The translations under genes and the position numbers were made by a program. The notes under the pieces are model-generated. The model did not search any database, had not been told where the DNA came from, and worked only from the letters and a program-made list of their open reading frames with translations. Positions 12,321 to 23,197 of a stretch of DNA of 64,000 bases are shown here, in pieces (position 1 is the stretch's first letter; each line of letters begins with the position of its first letter). Source of the stretch: Nematopogon swammerdamellus (lineage: Eukaryota > Arthropoda > Insecta > Lepidoptera > Adelidae); assembly GCA_946902875.1 (NCBI GenBank), contig OX336344.1:15521791-15585790 (forward strand), written 5' to 3'.

Positions 12321-12709
12321 GAACGAACTCGGTGCCCGGTTGGTACACACGTTCTACACGTCTCCGCGTCGCTCCGTCGAACCGAGTCGTTCCCTACTGA
12401 GCTCCGCGCGGTCTCACACCACTTCCTACCTCATACCCCTCGTGCCTTCGTAAAATGAAAAGACTCTACACGTGTAGAACGTAGTTGGTTTTCTATGCGT
12501 CGTCGTAGTATATTCATTAAGATTCACAAATTCGTCAAAGTGACAAAATTCTAGTTATTACACGGGGGAACATGCATTTATTGATTATAATATAACATAA
12601 ACTCAAGTATTTAACAAACAACTTATACAAATAGGTACATCTATTAAGTTGGCCGATTAGAGGAGTTAGTTATTACACTGGCCATCTTTCCAGTGCATTT
12701 TCTTTTTAT

Positions 12710-12905
12710 TAGGGTTCAATAATTGACGCATGAGCTGAGCGTACGTTTTTAGGGTTCCGTATCCAAAAGCCTACGCCGCCGTCTGTCTGTCTGACAGTCC
12801 GCCCGTCCGTCCTAGGCCTGTATCCTTTGAACCGCAATAGGTAGCCGGTGAAATTTTCGGTGCCGTAGACTTGATTTACCTGGGCCAAGTCTACATCACC
12901 GAAAA
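12710..12905 (+). repeat. AGGGTTCCGTA-type dispersed repeat with CTGT tract
   Basis: TTTAGGGTTCCGTATCC, a GTCTGTCTGTC-type tract, then CCTTTGAACCGCAATAGGTA. Relatives lie at 48268-48700 and 51180-51345 in the same orientation, and in inverted form at 14225-14335 and 46655-46760. Confidence 0.65.
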
Positions 12906-12909
12906 TGAG

Positions 12910-14095
12910 AATAAAATAAAACACTGAGAAATTATTATATTCTCAGCAAATACAGTCTGCGAAGTGTATCTTAACATTTAACTCACGAAACCCTAAATTT
13001 TAGTACATTCTGCACTGTTTACTGGCTTTTTATGACCTGTGAAGGCCTAAGTAGGGCCACGAACAGCGTACTTACCTTGAGGGAAGGTAAACAACGTTCT
13101 CTGTATTAGTGCGTAGGTGTATTTAGTTGGCCATATACAAGCTTCCAAGTGGTCGTTGAGAGTTTGTTTTACTCATCCCTAAGGACACATTTTCTACAAT
13201 ACTAGACATCAGAGAAAATAAATAAATTACACGCACACGACACACAATTTTAGCTAATGATTCGAGTAATGGATACGCACCACTGGTTTATCATGTGAAA
13301 GGTTTAGTTGGAGTTTAAGCGCTCCTCCCACGTCTGTTTAAATTAAAATGAAATTTATACTAAGTTATTCCTAGAGTTTATTATATTCACTAGCGTTGGT
13401 CTGGGGTAACTATAGCTCTGAAAAAAAAAATCATTTAACCTTATGCAAAATTTCAGACTAGAAGACGATTAGAAGTAACGAACAAGCAGTTCATACATAC
13501 ATAATTAATGCACTATAGTAGTAGATAAATAGTCTGCGCATTAATAACTAATTTAATAGGAGTCATTAAATTTAAGTAATTTAAAATAATTTAAAACATC
13601 GTAAAGCAATGTTCAGACAGACCCCAATAAAATCCCTGCACATTCACTCTGCGATATTCGCAAGAGCACAGCAAGACGAATGTCGGAGCACTCGCGCGGT
13701 CGGATAGGATCGTCCGCTAGAAATAGCGGTTGAAAATATAGCTATAAAGCGGCTGGCCGATCCCTCTCCAGCCGCTGAAGGGTACTATTATTCAAACGAC
13801 ATGAAAAATTGTATCAATTTTTCGCGTTAGCACTTATTCCTTTACAAAGCGGGGCTCTCTCGAAGGGGGAAAAGTGTGAAGGTTTTGTCTTGAGCTCCTT
13901 CGGTTTGGCGGTGCAGGGGTCGGGGGATTTGTTTTGTAAAATGAATGGTTGCGGACGATTCTCGTGTGTGTGTGTTTTTTATTGTGACTTTATCAATTTA
14001 ATAGCGACTTGGCTGGTAAAAATTGTTTTAGGTTTTAGGAAAATATATTCTCAGTATTGTATATTTAATATTGTGCATGGAAACGTGTCAGAGGT
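12910..14095. other. no gene recognised
   Basis: AT-rich apart from 13660-13790, which is less AT-rich and holds a hairpin GCGGCTGG...CCAGCCGC and a TATAAAGCGG string. Nothing identifies it as a promoter. Confidence 0.4.
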
Positions 14096-14099
14096 TTGC

Positions 14100-14158
14100 A
14101 TGAAGGGAAGCACTGACATGGCACCTAGTTCACCCGGTGTTATATTTCCATAAAAAAA
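14100..14158 (+). repeat. internally deleted SINE tail
   Basis: GAAGGGAAGCACTGACATGG is followed by CACCTAGTTCACCCGGTGTT and jumps straight to ATTTCCATAAAAAAA. The ~60 bp normally between them are missing. Confidence 0.7.
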
Positions 14159-14224
14159 GGTGTAATGTACGCGGCACATGAAGATCCATTGTCTGTGCCT
14201 ACATATTTGTACTCTTAAGTATTG

Positions 14225-14335
14225 TATTGTAATACACTTATTGCTTGTTGCACGGACGGATGGACAGACAGACAGACGGCGTAGGCTTATTAATAGGCTT
14301 CCGTATGGATACCCTAAAAATGACCACTCGTAAGA
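14225..14335 (-). repeat. AGGGTTCCGTA-type repeat, inverted copy
   Basis: Contains GGACAGACAGACAGACGGCG, TAGGCTTAT and the degraded end GGCTTCCGTATGG, the inverse order of 12710-12905. Confidence 0.5.
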
Positions 14336-14614
14336 GAATACGTGGAGCTCAGTCCACATTCGCAACTCATTACGAAAGCATTCTCCTCACACAGCAAAAC
14401 ATTCAGATTGAAGTTCGTTAACGGACGTGGAGTGCAATAAAATGAGCGGTATAACGCAATAAAAACTTTTGCGGGTACCCGCATTTTCCGCCCGCGACGG
14501 AGAAGTACCGCAAAGTTTAAGTTGTATAGCGACGTCCGCGGTATTTTTTTACCTCCGTTTTGAGACGTCGCGTCCGGGGAAAAACCGATATTGTTGAACA
14601 TTTGTTTCGTCTAG

Positions 14615-15060
14615 TTCGCTGTTGGGACGACTTGCTGAGAATGTGAGAAAATTTTGATTTCACTTGATGGTATACTAAAACAGTTTCGTGCAATGTTTAA
14701 CGCCCTACGCAAAAGGATATATGTTATAAGTTTGAAACTTCCGTCTCTTTGTCTGACTGTGTGTGTGTGTATGTCTGTGTGTCTATCTGTGGGATCGTAG
14801 CTCCCAAAACGGAAGGTCCGATTTGGATGAGATTTTTTCAAAAGGTTGAAATAAAAGTTAAATTACAAATTTAAATAAACCCCGACCCTTAAAAAGTCAA
14901 ATGTAATTTCCGTTTACTAACAGGAGTCGGGGGACCGCTAAGTAAATAAAATATAAAAACTCAGAGCTGAGCTGGTATTTACTTAGCGGTCCCCCCTTTA
15001 ACTTCTTTGGAAATTATTTTTGACTTTTTAAGGGTCGGGGTTTTTTTCAAATTAGCAATT
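14615..15060. repeat. repeat pair: GTGT-cored element plus ~170-bp inverted repeat
   Basis: CCCCGACCCTTAAAAAGTCA (14878-14900) returns in inverted form near 15024-15042, and GGGGGACCGCTAAGTAAATA (14930-14950) returns inverted near 14970-14995. The two arms enclose a short AT-rich loop. The left neighbour (14690-14835) shares the GGGAGCTACGATCCCACAG / CAAACTTATAACATATATCC order, read on the minus strand, with 60461-60575. This indicates a dispersed family that includes 60190-60575. Confidence 0.6.
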
Positions 15061-15064
15061 TAAA

Positions 15065-16680
15065 TTTGTTAGCAGTTAATTTTATATTTTACGAGGGATA
15101 TCAATGTGATCGCGTTTAATTCGTGAACCAGATCGTGACCTAGTTGATGGACTTTTTAATTATACAAAAAGCGTAAAATTTTGTGCCTGGCATGGTACCC
15201 TAACACCTGCTAAAACCTTGACGCTAGCTCCTTATACTTTCTTCCTGTTGGAGCTAGGTACTATCCCATTGATTCTCTTTCGGGGTATCTTCCGGACATA
15301 CTAGCGCCCACTTAGTTCAGTGCCGAGCGCGCGGCAGATAGTTGCCGAGTCGAGTTCACGAAGAAACACCGAGCCGAGTAACAAATCTCAACTGCGGACA
15401 AGTTTCAGGATAAATTTCAGGAAGCGCGGGGAAGTTTTTCCTGAAAATTATTGGGTGAGTCATCGCTGCCCCGACCACTAACGCTCCGGAATGTCATGAA
15501 CTCTACCATTTATCTAAATGCTGCCACTTAGACCGCTAAATCGTTTATTAAATAATACAGAGGGGAACTAACGAGAGTTTTGCACTTGCTAAAAGCATTT
15601 ATTATTGTTGGCAATATATGATATATTATAGTTTTTAGTTAATTGTCTAATACGTAATGGTATTTTTACTTTTGAATAAATAAATTAATCTCTCATGATA
15701 ATGATCATCAGAAAATCTGTGGTGATGTTTTCGTAGTTGAATCATTTAAATCGAGAAATGTCGATGTTTCTGTCCGTGCTAATTAATTTAATTTGTAGGT
15801 ATATAAACTCACAACTTGTCAACAGTTATTGAAACGAGATTGAACGACTTTTTGAGAATGTCGAATATGAGCCAAAAATAGTTGTATATTTTTAATATGT
15901 TCTTCGTTCGGTTAATTTTATTCTAATTCGTTATATTTAATATGTGTTATTCAGTTATAATCTAATTAATTTGTATATTTTTAAGTTGAGAGTGATTAAA
16001 CATAACAAACTTCTCCTTTACTTTATTAATAAAATATTTAAAAAAAAATTCTGAAAAGCAATACTTTAAGTTCTCGACCTAACCCGAACGAAAGGGAAAC
16101 AATATTTCATCAAAAATTAATCCAACTACACATGAATGTCGACCTTGTATTTCTGCACTAAGCCGGGTCCGCAATTATCAATGTAAATTATTCAATTTGT
16201 GTACATACATATTGAATCAGGAGAACACGCTTTCCGTACTCGCCTACAAATTAGCATACCCGGACTAAGTTGCTTTTAAGCTAGTTTGAAACTAAGTGAG
16301 GTAGTAATAGGTACTTAATCGGGATAAGCTCTTCAGACGCACATATACAAATCGTTAGGCAGAGATTATGCGGGAAGTGGAGACTATTTCGTGAAGCAGA
16401 TTAGGTGAAAGCTGTGGCGAAGCTTTAATGGAAATAAAAAAAATAATTGAAGGTCAGCTAAAAGACAGTGATACGCCAGCGGGCGGCTATTCTCTATTAG
16501 CAATTAATCACTACTATAGCAATATCTCGTGGATGATACATCTCACTCGCTCCAAAGGGCTTCTTAATGCGTCTAGTGAAGCTGCGAAGCTGCGACTACC
16601 GCTACTTTTGCGATAATCGCTAATAGAGAATAGGCAAACAGTTCCTTGTTTATGTATTATTTATTTATGTATTTATTTAT
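15065..16680. other. no gene recognised apart from a promoter-like patch
   Basis: AT-rich. The only patch with different composition is 15300-15455, listed separately. Confidence 0.5.
15318..15455 (+). promoter_or_regulatory. possible first exon / initiator region
   Basis: TTAGTTCAGTGCCGAGCGCG contains the arthropod initiator TCAGT (15321-15325). An AGTCG string of downstream-promoter-element type lies at about +30, two bases later than the usual +28. A GC-richer ~130-bp stretch then ends at GG|GTGAGTC, a consensus 5' splice site. These are weak short motifs and the reading is speculative. Confidence 0.2.
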
Positions 16681-16685
16681 ATATA

Positions 16686-16806
16686 GATAGATAGATAGAA
16701 AATTCTTTATTGCTCCAGTAAACATTAAACAGTAACAAATACATTGGAAAATTTACATAAGGTGCAAAGGCGGACTTATCCCTTACAGAGATTTCTTACA
16801 GTCAAC
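16686..16806 (-). repeat. LINE 3' end with TATC tail
   Basis: The minus strand ends AGCAATAAAGAATTTTCTAT followed by CTATCTATCTATC. The 3' UTR (ATAAGGTGCAAAGGCGGACT on plus) matches 33923-34018 and the right edge of the window (63911-64000). Confidence 0.75.
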
Positions 16807-16949
16807 CTTTCTATATTTTTAACTTTTTTTTTTTTTTGAAATCAGAGCGCGCGCCGTCCCCTCCGCTACCCGCGGAGCTCGGCGACGCTGTTTCTCATTA
16901 TAAGCATTGGACAGTCTGACGTCCAAACTCTGACGTCCAAAAAAATGTT

Positions 16950-17199
16950 CTTGCTGACACGGTTGGCTACAACACCTACAACATCCGTGATGTCAGACCA
17001 TAACACCGGGTGAACTAGGTGCCATGTCAGTGATTCCCTTCATTTCACGTCGGCTACACTGAACTGGACGGAAAACACGAACTATTTACATACCTAGCCG
17101 TTTCGACCGACTTTTCATTCAGTGCGGTGATACCAACCCGAGCGAGATAAACTCTAACACCTAGTAAGGTAAGAATAGGGTACTACAGTTTTACGTGAA
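16950..17199 (-). repeat. SINE, shared-body family, without head
   Basis: Begins CTGACACGGTTGGC and runs through the body and core to AGGTAAGAATAGGG / ACAGTTTTACGTG. The 5S-like head is missing. Confidence 0.8.
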
Positions 17200-17341
17200 A
17201 TGCAAACCGAAAATTTAAATGTTTCTTCCTATACATATAGGCATACATACACACATAGTTACATCCTTAAGAATTCTACCGTCTCACATACACAATAAAC
17301 AATTTAACAAACATTATAAAATTATGTCTGATCATCATTAT

Positions 17342-17450
17342 GAGAGTGGAAGAGGCGGTAGAGGTGTGTCTTGAACGTGGCACGTGGAGATCCTTTGTCT
17401 CTGCCTAATCCACTGGGAAAGAGGTGTGACTCTATGTATGTATGTATAAA
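17342..17450 (+). repeat. LINE 3' end with ATGT tail
   Basis: One frame reads VARGDPLSLPNPLGKRCDSM and ends in a TATGTATGTATG tail. The same block is found degraded at 39090-39150, 50705-50815 and 62375-62480. The short coding end with a tetranucleotide tail suggests a 5'-truncated non-LTR element. Clade not assigned. Confidence 0.5.
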
Positions 17451-17454
17451 ACTA

Positions 17455-18900
17455 TCTCCACCAACCATACCAATAACATACACACACACCCTTCTGCATT
17501 TCCACTGCACAGGGATCAAAAGTATAGCGTCGGTGGTTCCTCTCCCCGACACGTTCAACCTTTATTATTTACGGATAAGCCAGAAGAAGGCAAAATAATG
17601 GCCCGTAAAAACGTAGGGTACGTCTAATCCGATAGAAATTTTTGACGATGAAGAGAAGCATTTTTCAGGTATCAAGTCAGAAGGAATTACGCGTTGGCGC
17701 AATTCTTTCGTGGCTAATGGGTCCGTAATGGCTTTTGCCAAAAACATTGAGCATTAGGGCGGAGGGGAAGCGTGCAAAAACTTCGGAATGGGTATTCTAT
17801 GAATACTTCCAAGACCTAACAGGAAACCTAAACATCTGTCTTAACACATCATTATTTCGCAACTAACAATAACATTAAGCTTGTCTCGCGTCGTCTCGTT
17901 TCGAGCTCTGATTTTAGCGAAAATATTATTAGAAACTATGGCTTCTCCAATATACGCTGCGCAATATAATAATGGCTGAGCCTGTGTTTCCGCTCACGTG
18001 ACATTCTTGTTGAACAATGCCAGCTTAGAAAAATCTAAGTAGGTCTGTAAGTACATATATCCAACTAAAACAATTAAAAGAGTTAAACTTCAATAGGTAC
18101 ATATACTGTTTTATAATTTCGACCCCACTGCTCAGCTATATTACTAAAATGGCGTGATGTGGAAGGTCTATGCCTAACCATTGCCACTTGAGCTTTGTGA
18201 TACGATGTCCAAAAAGTCTTAAACATACAATTATGTGCGTCGAAGGCGATACATTTGGAAATGAAATCATCGCTGGTAACGCAGTTTTCTTGAAATATGG
18301 CATAACAAAAAGATGAAACGCACGACCACTATCACGTTCCTGGATAAGTCTTGTCAAACTGTATGTTGTGTCAAAGCGAATATCATTCGAGAGGAAACTT
18401 TCTCTGAAACATCTAACATGTAAACATGTACATAAATTCTCTATGACTGCGATTTCTAGACTCGTGTTTGGACTAGAGTTTACGTCGCTGCCTAGACGGT
18501 GTAATTGTTTGTCAAAATACAAAGGACGAAATACCTAGGATAATAATAGTATGCATGGTGCTTGGAATAAGAGTACATATTTTTATTTTATATTTTATTT
18601 TGGTCTTCCATAATGTATATTTTATTTTACATCAATATTATCGTCTTTAACATTATAAAAGGTATTCTATCTCTCAGTTTATCTGTATCAGATACATGTA
18701 ACAGATACTGTATCTACATACATAAATGGTAAATTAAGATACCTACGCCTGAAGTTTTCACTAACGGAATCTGGCATATGGGTTGCAGGAGAGTTCTGCC
18801 TTGGTGACCCAGCAGAACTCGGTAGCTAGAATTTCAATAATGGACTGTATGTACAACGAAATGACGTGAGTGAAAATGAATAGATGATGCGACCGTACGA
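17455..18900. other. no gene recognised
   Basis: A 128-residue open frame on the minus strand (18136-18522) is the longest in this stretch. It has no recognisable domain, no codon bias and no relative in the window, so I do not call it a gene. Confidence 0.5.
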
Positions 18901-18915
18901 AAGAGGGTCACGTAC

Positions 18916-19023
18916 CTGGTCCTCCGCGGGCGGGCGCAGGATGCATGCGGCACAGCTCTTCACCAGGATCCTGGGCTTCACACTCACGAAGCACGACACG
19001 CACTTGATCTCCCGATGGAGAGG
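18916..19023 (-). CDS. candidate internal exon, CxxC-x12-CxxC
   Basis: On the minus strand an acceptor-like CTGTCCTAG precedes an open segment of exactly 36 codons that ends GACCAG and is followed by GTACGTG, a good 5' splice site. Both boundaries are therefore phase 0. About 27 of the last 31 codons end in G or C (AAG, TGC, GTG, CTG, ATC, GCC), far from the AT-rich surroundings and from the other two frames. The peptide contains KCVSC and KSCAAC, giving C-x2-C-x12-C-x2-C as in small zinc-binding modules. I do not recognise the protein. An in-frame TAG lies just upstream of the acceptor, which fixes that border. This is the best host-gene signal of the window but remains a single short exon candidate. 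If real, most of the window would be intron or intergenic DNA of a minus-strand gene. Confidence 0.4.
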
Positions 19024-19029
19024 CTAGGA

Positions 19030-20500
19030 CAGACGGCTCGACTGCGGCGGGAGCGGCAGCGAGAGCGCAAGGAATGTTTTCGAAGATCGACGAGCCACGA
19101 ACGAATGCTCGAATCAGAATGTCCTCGCATCGAGCGCTTAGAAAAAACCACGCCAACGAATTGCGGGTAGTTTAGTTACCACTCATTCGTCGGTCGCAGA
19201 AGACAAGTTTGAGAATATTTGAACGTAAAGGCAATGCCCATTATGTATTTCTGAACATGGGTTAATGCTTATTACTTGCATACAAACTTATGATAAAACA
19301 GATGAAAAAGGTTGAGCTGAACTGAGATAAAATATTATTCATTTGCAATATATATTGTCAACCCTAGAACGGCACTAAACTTTTATTTATTTATTTTTTA
19401 GGGATTTTAACAATGATTAGTGTAGGCTGGAAATACACCAGCGTTTTTTAGTGTATGAAATAAAAGAGGATGTGTCATCCATCATCAGCATTGGCTGGGC
19501 AACGTTTAATAGAAATCAAAAGTACTTATGTGGAATTTCTATCTATATAGTGCAAGCATTTATTGCTGAAATGGTGGTAAGAAATATTTTCGGCTGATCC
19601 ATATGGCATGCCAGATGCAAATGTTAATTGGTTGGTATGGCACCTCACTGAGAGCAGTTTCGCAAGTAGCAGTGTTATTGGCTGTGTCTGATTGTACGAT
19701 GAACTCCTGGGTACACAAACACACTCACGTTGCTAGTTACCTTATAAAACAATTTTCACATTGTGCGATTTTTTCCCACAAAATCGGAAATAACTTCATT
19801 CAGTGATAAAATGGTTGATTTCCAAAAAGTTGCCACGCTAAAGCTATTTCCTCGCGATAGTTCAGACGCATGAAACATCCCAGTAATGTACGAATAAGAT
19901 GTACGACTAGGCACTAGACTTATGGACCTAGTTCGGTCGAGAGAAGGATCTATACAGGATCGTAACTCACTGCGGAAAATCGAGAATTCGATCCCTGTCT
20001 ATGAAATTTCTAATGGAAATGCATACATAGATTGCCACCTCGTACGTAAATTATGCCCCTCCGTCATCCGTTGGAACCTGTGAAATGTCCTTTCTGTCTG
20101 CTGCGGGGTGTGGCGGGGCGGGCTGTGGGGCGGGGGGAGGTGAGGAGGGGGGGGGGGGGGGGGCAGAGGCGGAGTGATGGAACTCGGTCGTAAATCGTCG
20201 GATTTGGACCGGAGCCCGGAATGGACGCTCCGGAAATATTACGACAGTTCCGGCCTCGTAATTATTATTAGGGTTACTTTACTGCCCCAACACTACACAC
20301 CTAGTCGTGCGCCGTTCGTGGCGCGGCCGCCGAATAAACTGCTAAGTGCTAACTGGAAGTATTGCTTTAGGGGTAAGGGCCGTAGCACATTAGACATGAC
20401 GTGGTAACCATTACTCATAGAGAATCGTATACAAGATGTTTCCATACTAATTGAAAATATTTTTGGAGGGACAAATAACCATAACAATAAACAGATTAAG
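19030..20500. other. no gene recognised; G-rich patch
   Basis: Contains a G-rich patch at 20108-20165 ending in a run of about 18 G. Otherwise unremarkable. Confidence 0.5.
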
Positions 20501-20502
20501 CA

Positions 20503-21097
20503 AAAAAATAGTTATAAAAAACTAAAACCCGGCTACGAAAAAGCAAATTATGAAAATAGTTTAACTATAACTAAAAATAACAAAATAATGTTTTCCATAT
20601 AATTTATCAGATACAGCAATTCTCTTTTTATATTGATTCTACCTTAGCACTAACTCTATAAATTTTGATAAATTTATTATTTTTAACGTTCTAAATATAG
20701 AGCCGTGGTCGGGCGTTCTTCGTTCAACAAGACAAGTCAGGCCGTCTTAGGACGGCCATCGCCATTGTGTCATACTGGCATCTTTTTGTAAGATCAGTCA
20801 GAGCCAATCTAAAATTATTATAAGTAGAACGTCAACGGCTATAATGCACAACGACGGTCTCACTTGTCTTGTTGAACGAAGAACGCCCGACCACGGCTCT
20901 ATATTTAGAACGTTAAAAATAATAAATTTATCAAAATTTATAGAGTTAGTGCTAAGGTAGAATCAATATAAAAAGAGAATTGCTGTATCTGATAAATTAT
21001 ATGGAAAACATTATTTTGTTATTTTTAGTTATAGTTAAACTATTTTCATAATTTGCTTTTTCGTAGCCGGGTTTTAGTTTTTTATAACTATTTTTTT
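20503..21097. repeat. long hairpin with apparently identical arms (~234 bp)
   Basis: 20503-20736 and 20863-21097 are reverse complements, and I found no mismatch when reading them base by base. The arms run from AAAAAAATAGTTATAAAAAA to CGTTCAACAAGACAAG. The loop of about 126 bp (20737-20862) is unrelated, except for a few further complementary bases at its base. The terminal CGTAGCCGGGTTTTAGTTTT unit recurs once more just outside the right arm (near 21125-21160). No transposase is present. This is either a foldback/MITE-type element or a hairpin-RNA locus. Confidence 0.9.
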
Positions 21098-21223
21098 TTA
21101 TTTAAACGATTTTTATAATTAGGTTTTACGTAGTCGGGTTTTAGTTTTTTATAACTTTTTTTTATTTTAGGCTTTTTTAAAAACTGTTTGCATACTTTAA
21201 ATGTTGTATGTAACTCGTATATT

Positions 21224-21532
21224 GATTTTTTTTATGGAATCTGACACATCACCTACAACAGGCTACAACATCCGTGATGTCAGCCCATAACACCGGGTGA
21301 ACTTGGTGCCACGTCAGTGCTTCCCTTCGGTCGTACCGGCTACACTAAATACATAGCCGTTTCTACCGACCTTTCATTCAGTGCGGTGCGGTGGTACTAA
21401 CACGGGCGGGTTAAACCCTACCACCTAGTAATATAAGAAGGAAGTCATATCCCTTAGTCGCCTTTTACGACATACACGGGGAGATATACAGTGGGGCTAT
21501 TCTTTTATATAAGTACCGGCCCCACACGGTAC
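21224..21532 (-). repeat. SINE copy with GTACCGTG-type head
   Basis: T-run, body with a small internal rearrangement (ACCTACAACAGGCTACAACA), core, and the ACGGGGAGATATACAGTGGG head module. It is the sister of 10871-11203. Confidence 0.8.
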
Positions 21533-21867
21533 AAAATTGATACTATCCGTCCGTTTATTTGTCGTGATCTCTATTTGAAACTAAAGTTTTCTGCAAATAG
21601 CGCATGAGTGAGTACCTACATATATATACAAATTATGTATAGTTGAACGATGTATAGTCTTGAAGTAAAATGAAAAGTCAGTCAGAGCAAGACAGAAGAC
21701 TGAGCTGTGTAAGTACACGATTTTCTTTGTCTATGTAAGTAAATATATCTGGCTGGGGTGAAGCGGGTTCGGGAAGTAAGTAAACCAATCAGTTCAAGGC
21801 CGAAGACCGAGGGCGGTTTCAGGTTGTACATAGTTGAATAATGTACTCACTCGAAGCAGGTAAGCCA

Positions 21868-22600
21868 CTAAGGCGAGGCCAAAGCTACTGATATTATTTT
21901 TATAGTAAGCGCGACATGTGGCGCCGAGCCACCCATAAGGTGTCTAGCGATGCCCATGGACTTTCGGTAGCATGCGGAGGCCACGAATGCCATGCCGGCC
22001 TGACAGGTGCCCAGGTTGAAGGACCCGAAACTGTACTTGGGGGAAAATATTTCTCTCTGTTTGTATTTCAACAGGCTCTGATTTAGTTATGTATTCCTAC
22101 GGAGTTGCAGTGGTTTTAGATCGCGGGACATTTGGGAGTCACCTACTATTCGCACGGCTCGACGCTGGATCGAGTCCAGAGGCGCCAGCTGGTATTTGAC
22201 TGAGCCATCCCATAGGTGCGAGCAGTACCCCAAGCAGGACTGAATCTGCGATTTATACGGCCTTGCCCTCGATGTCACGCCGGAAGTTTAGATCGTGCGA
22301 AAATTCGACTCGGAGGACCCTGAGGTGGTCTCAAAATTTAAGTGACGTGCCTTGGTAGGAAGGAGCTGGTGTGAACGCCGCTCTCTTTGCACTGAACGCG
22401 CAAACTTGTATCTTGGAGGTATTTAACTTGACCAACTTGCTACGGCCCATTCGGAAATAGAGCCGAGTGTTTGCTCAAGTTCAGACACAAGTCTTCGCCT
22501 CTTCTCATCCACATCCCGCCTAGTTGAAGGGTAACTGGTGTAGAACCCGTGTTCCGTACTCTCGTATGCATAACAATATGTTGCCCCCTGAATGCTACGC
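21868..22600 (-). pseudogene. jockey-like LINE reverse-transcriptase remnant
   Basis: On the minus strand, going downstream, fragments read CYAYEST (where RT motif C CYADDST is expected), VSELEQTLGSISEW, FSAKRAAFTPAPSYQGTSL, YKSQIQSCLGYCSHLWDGS, LDSIQRRAVRIVGD, and finally the RHLMGGSAPHVAL tail. This is the order of the second half of a jockey-type RT. Frameshifts and stops separate the pieces, and both catalytic aspartates of motif C are replaced in the surviving frame. It is a decayed 5'-truncated copy of the same LINE family as 3925-4265. Confidence 0.8.
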
Positions 22601-22684
22601 CCACGCCTTCAACGTTAGCAAGGCTCAGTGCTGCGCATTATCTGCGAAGGTCGATTTGAAGGTCCTTTTACTTTCCAAGCCAGT

Positions 22685-22880
22685 TTATAGTTAGCGTCAT
22701 ACCTGTCTGGAAGCACCTGAACCTCCTGGGCACCGCCATTTCCAAAGACGTGGGTTTCCGGCAACTAATCGAGTCTAGGGCTAAAACTGCACCCAGAAAA
22801 TTGGGAATACTTTTCCGCAATCGGCGGTTCTTCTCTTCCAAAATATCCCGCTTAGCTGAAGGGTAACTTGCATCCGAAAA
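22685..22880 (+). pseudogene. second LINE RT fragment, opposite orientation
   Basis: One plus frame reads WKHLNLLGTAISKDVGF and RAKTAPRKLGILFRNRRFFS. This corresponds to the LELLG--IS---F / KAKTAAKKLGVLNK-R-YF block downstream of RT motif D/E in jockey-type LINEs. It lies head-to-head with the minus-strand remnant and stops at AEG*. It is a short dead fragment. Confidence 0.6.
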
Positions 22881-22916
22881 TATTGTAGGTATTAGGTATA
22901 TTTAAGGTACCAACTT

Positions 22917-23197
22917 TTTTTTTTTTTATGGAAACTTGACACGGTTGGTTACATCACCTACAACATTCGTGATGTCAGCCCATAACACCGGGTGCCATGT
23001 CAGTGCTTCCCTTCATTTCGCGCCGGCTAGACTGAACTGGACGGAAAACACGAACTATTTACATAGCCGTTTCGACCGACGTTTCGCTCAGTGCGGTGGT
23101 ACCAACCCGGCCGGGATAAACCCTACCACCTAGTAAGGTAAGAAGGGAAGGGACCTACAGTTTAACGTGGTATCCGAACCACGGTCAGCCTCCAACA
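22917..23197 (-). repeat. SINE, 3' portion, split by LINE insertion
   Basis: T-run, body and core are all present up to CGAACCACGGTCAGCCTCCA, where the LINE at 23198-26808 interrupts it. The missing 5' head resumes at 26809. In uninterrupted copies (41188-41558, 55246-55606) these two parts are contiguous. Confidence 0.9.
23185..23197. repeat. target-site duplication, LINE 3' side
   Basis: TCAGCCTCCAACA, repeated exactly at 26809-26821. It belongs to the SINE sequence, so it marks the insertion point. Confidence 0.85.

Noticed and set aside
12117..12458. Overlapping plus-strand frames of about 100 codons
   Set aside because: They run across a CA-repeat and the solitary head module and therefore translate repeat DNA.
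18136..18522. 128-codon minus-strand open frame
   Set aside because: No recognisable domain, no codon bias, no splice context.
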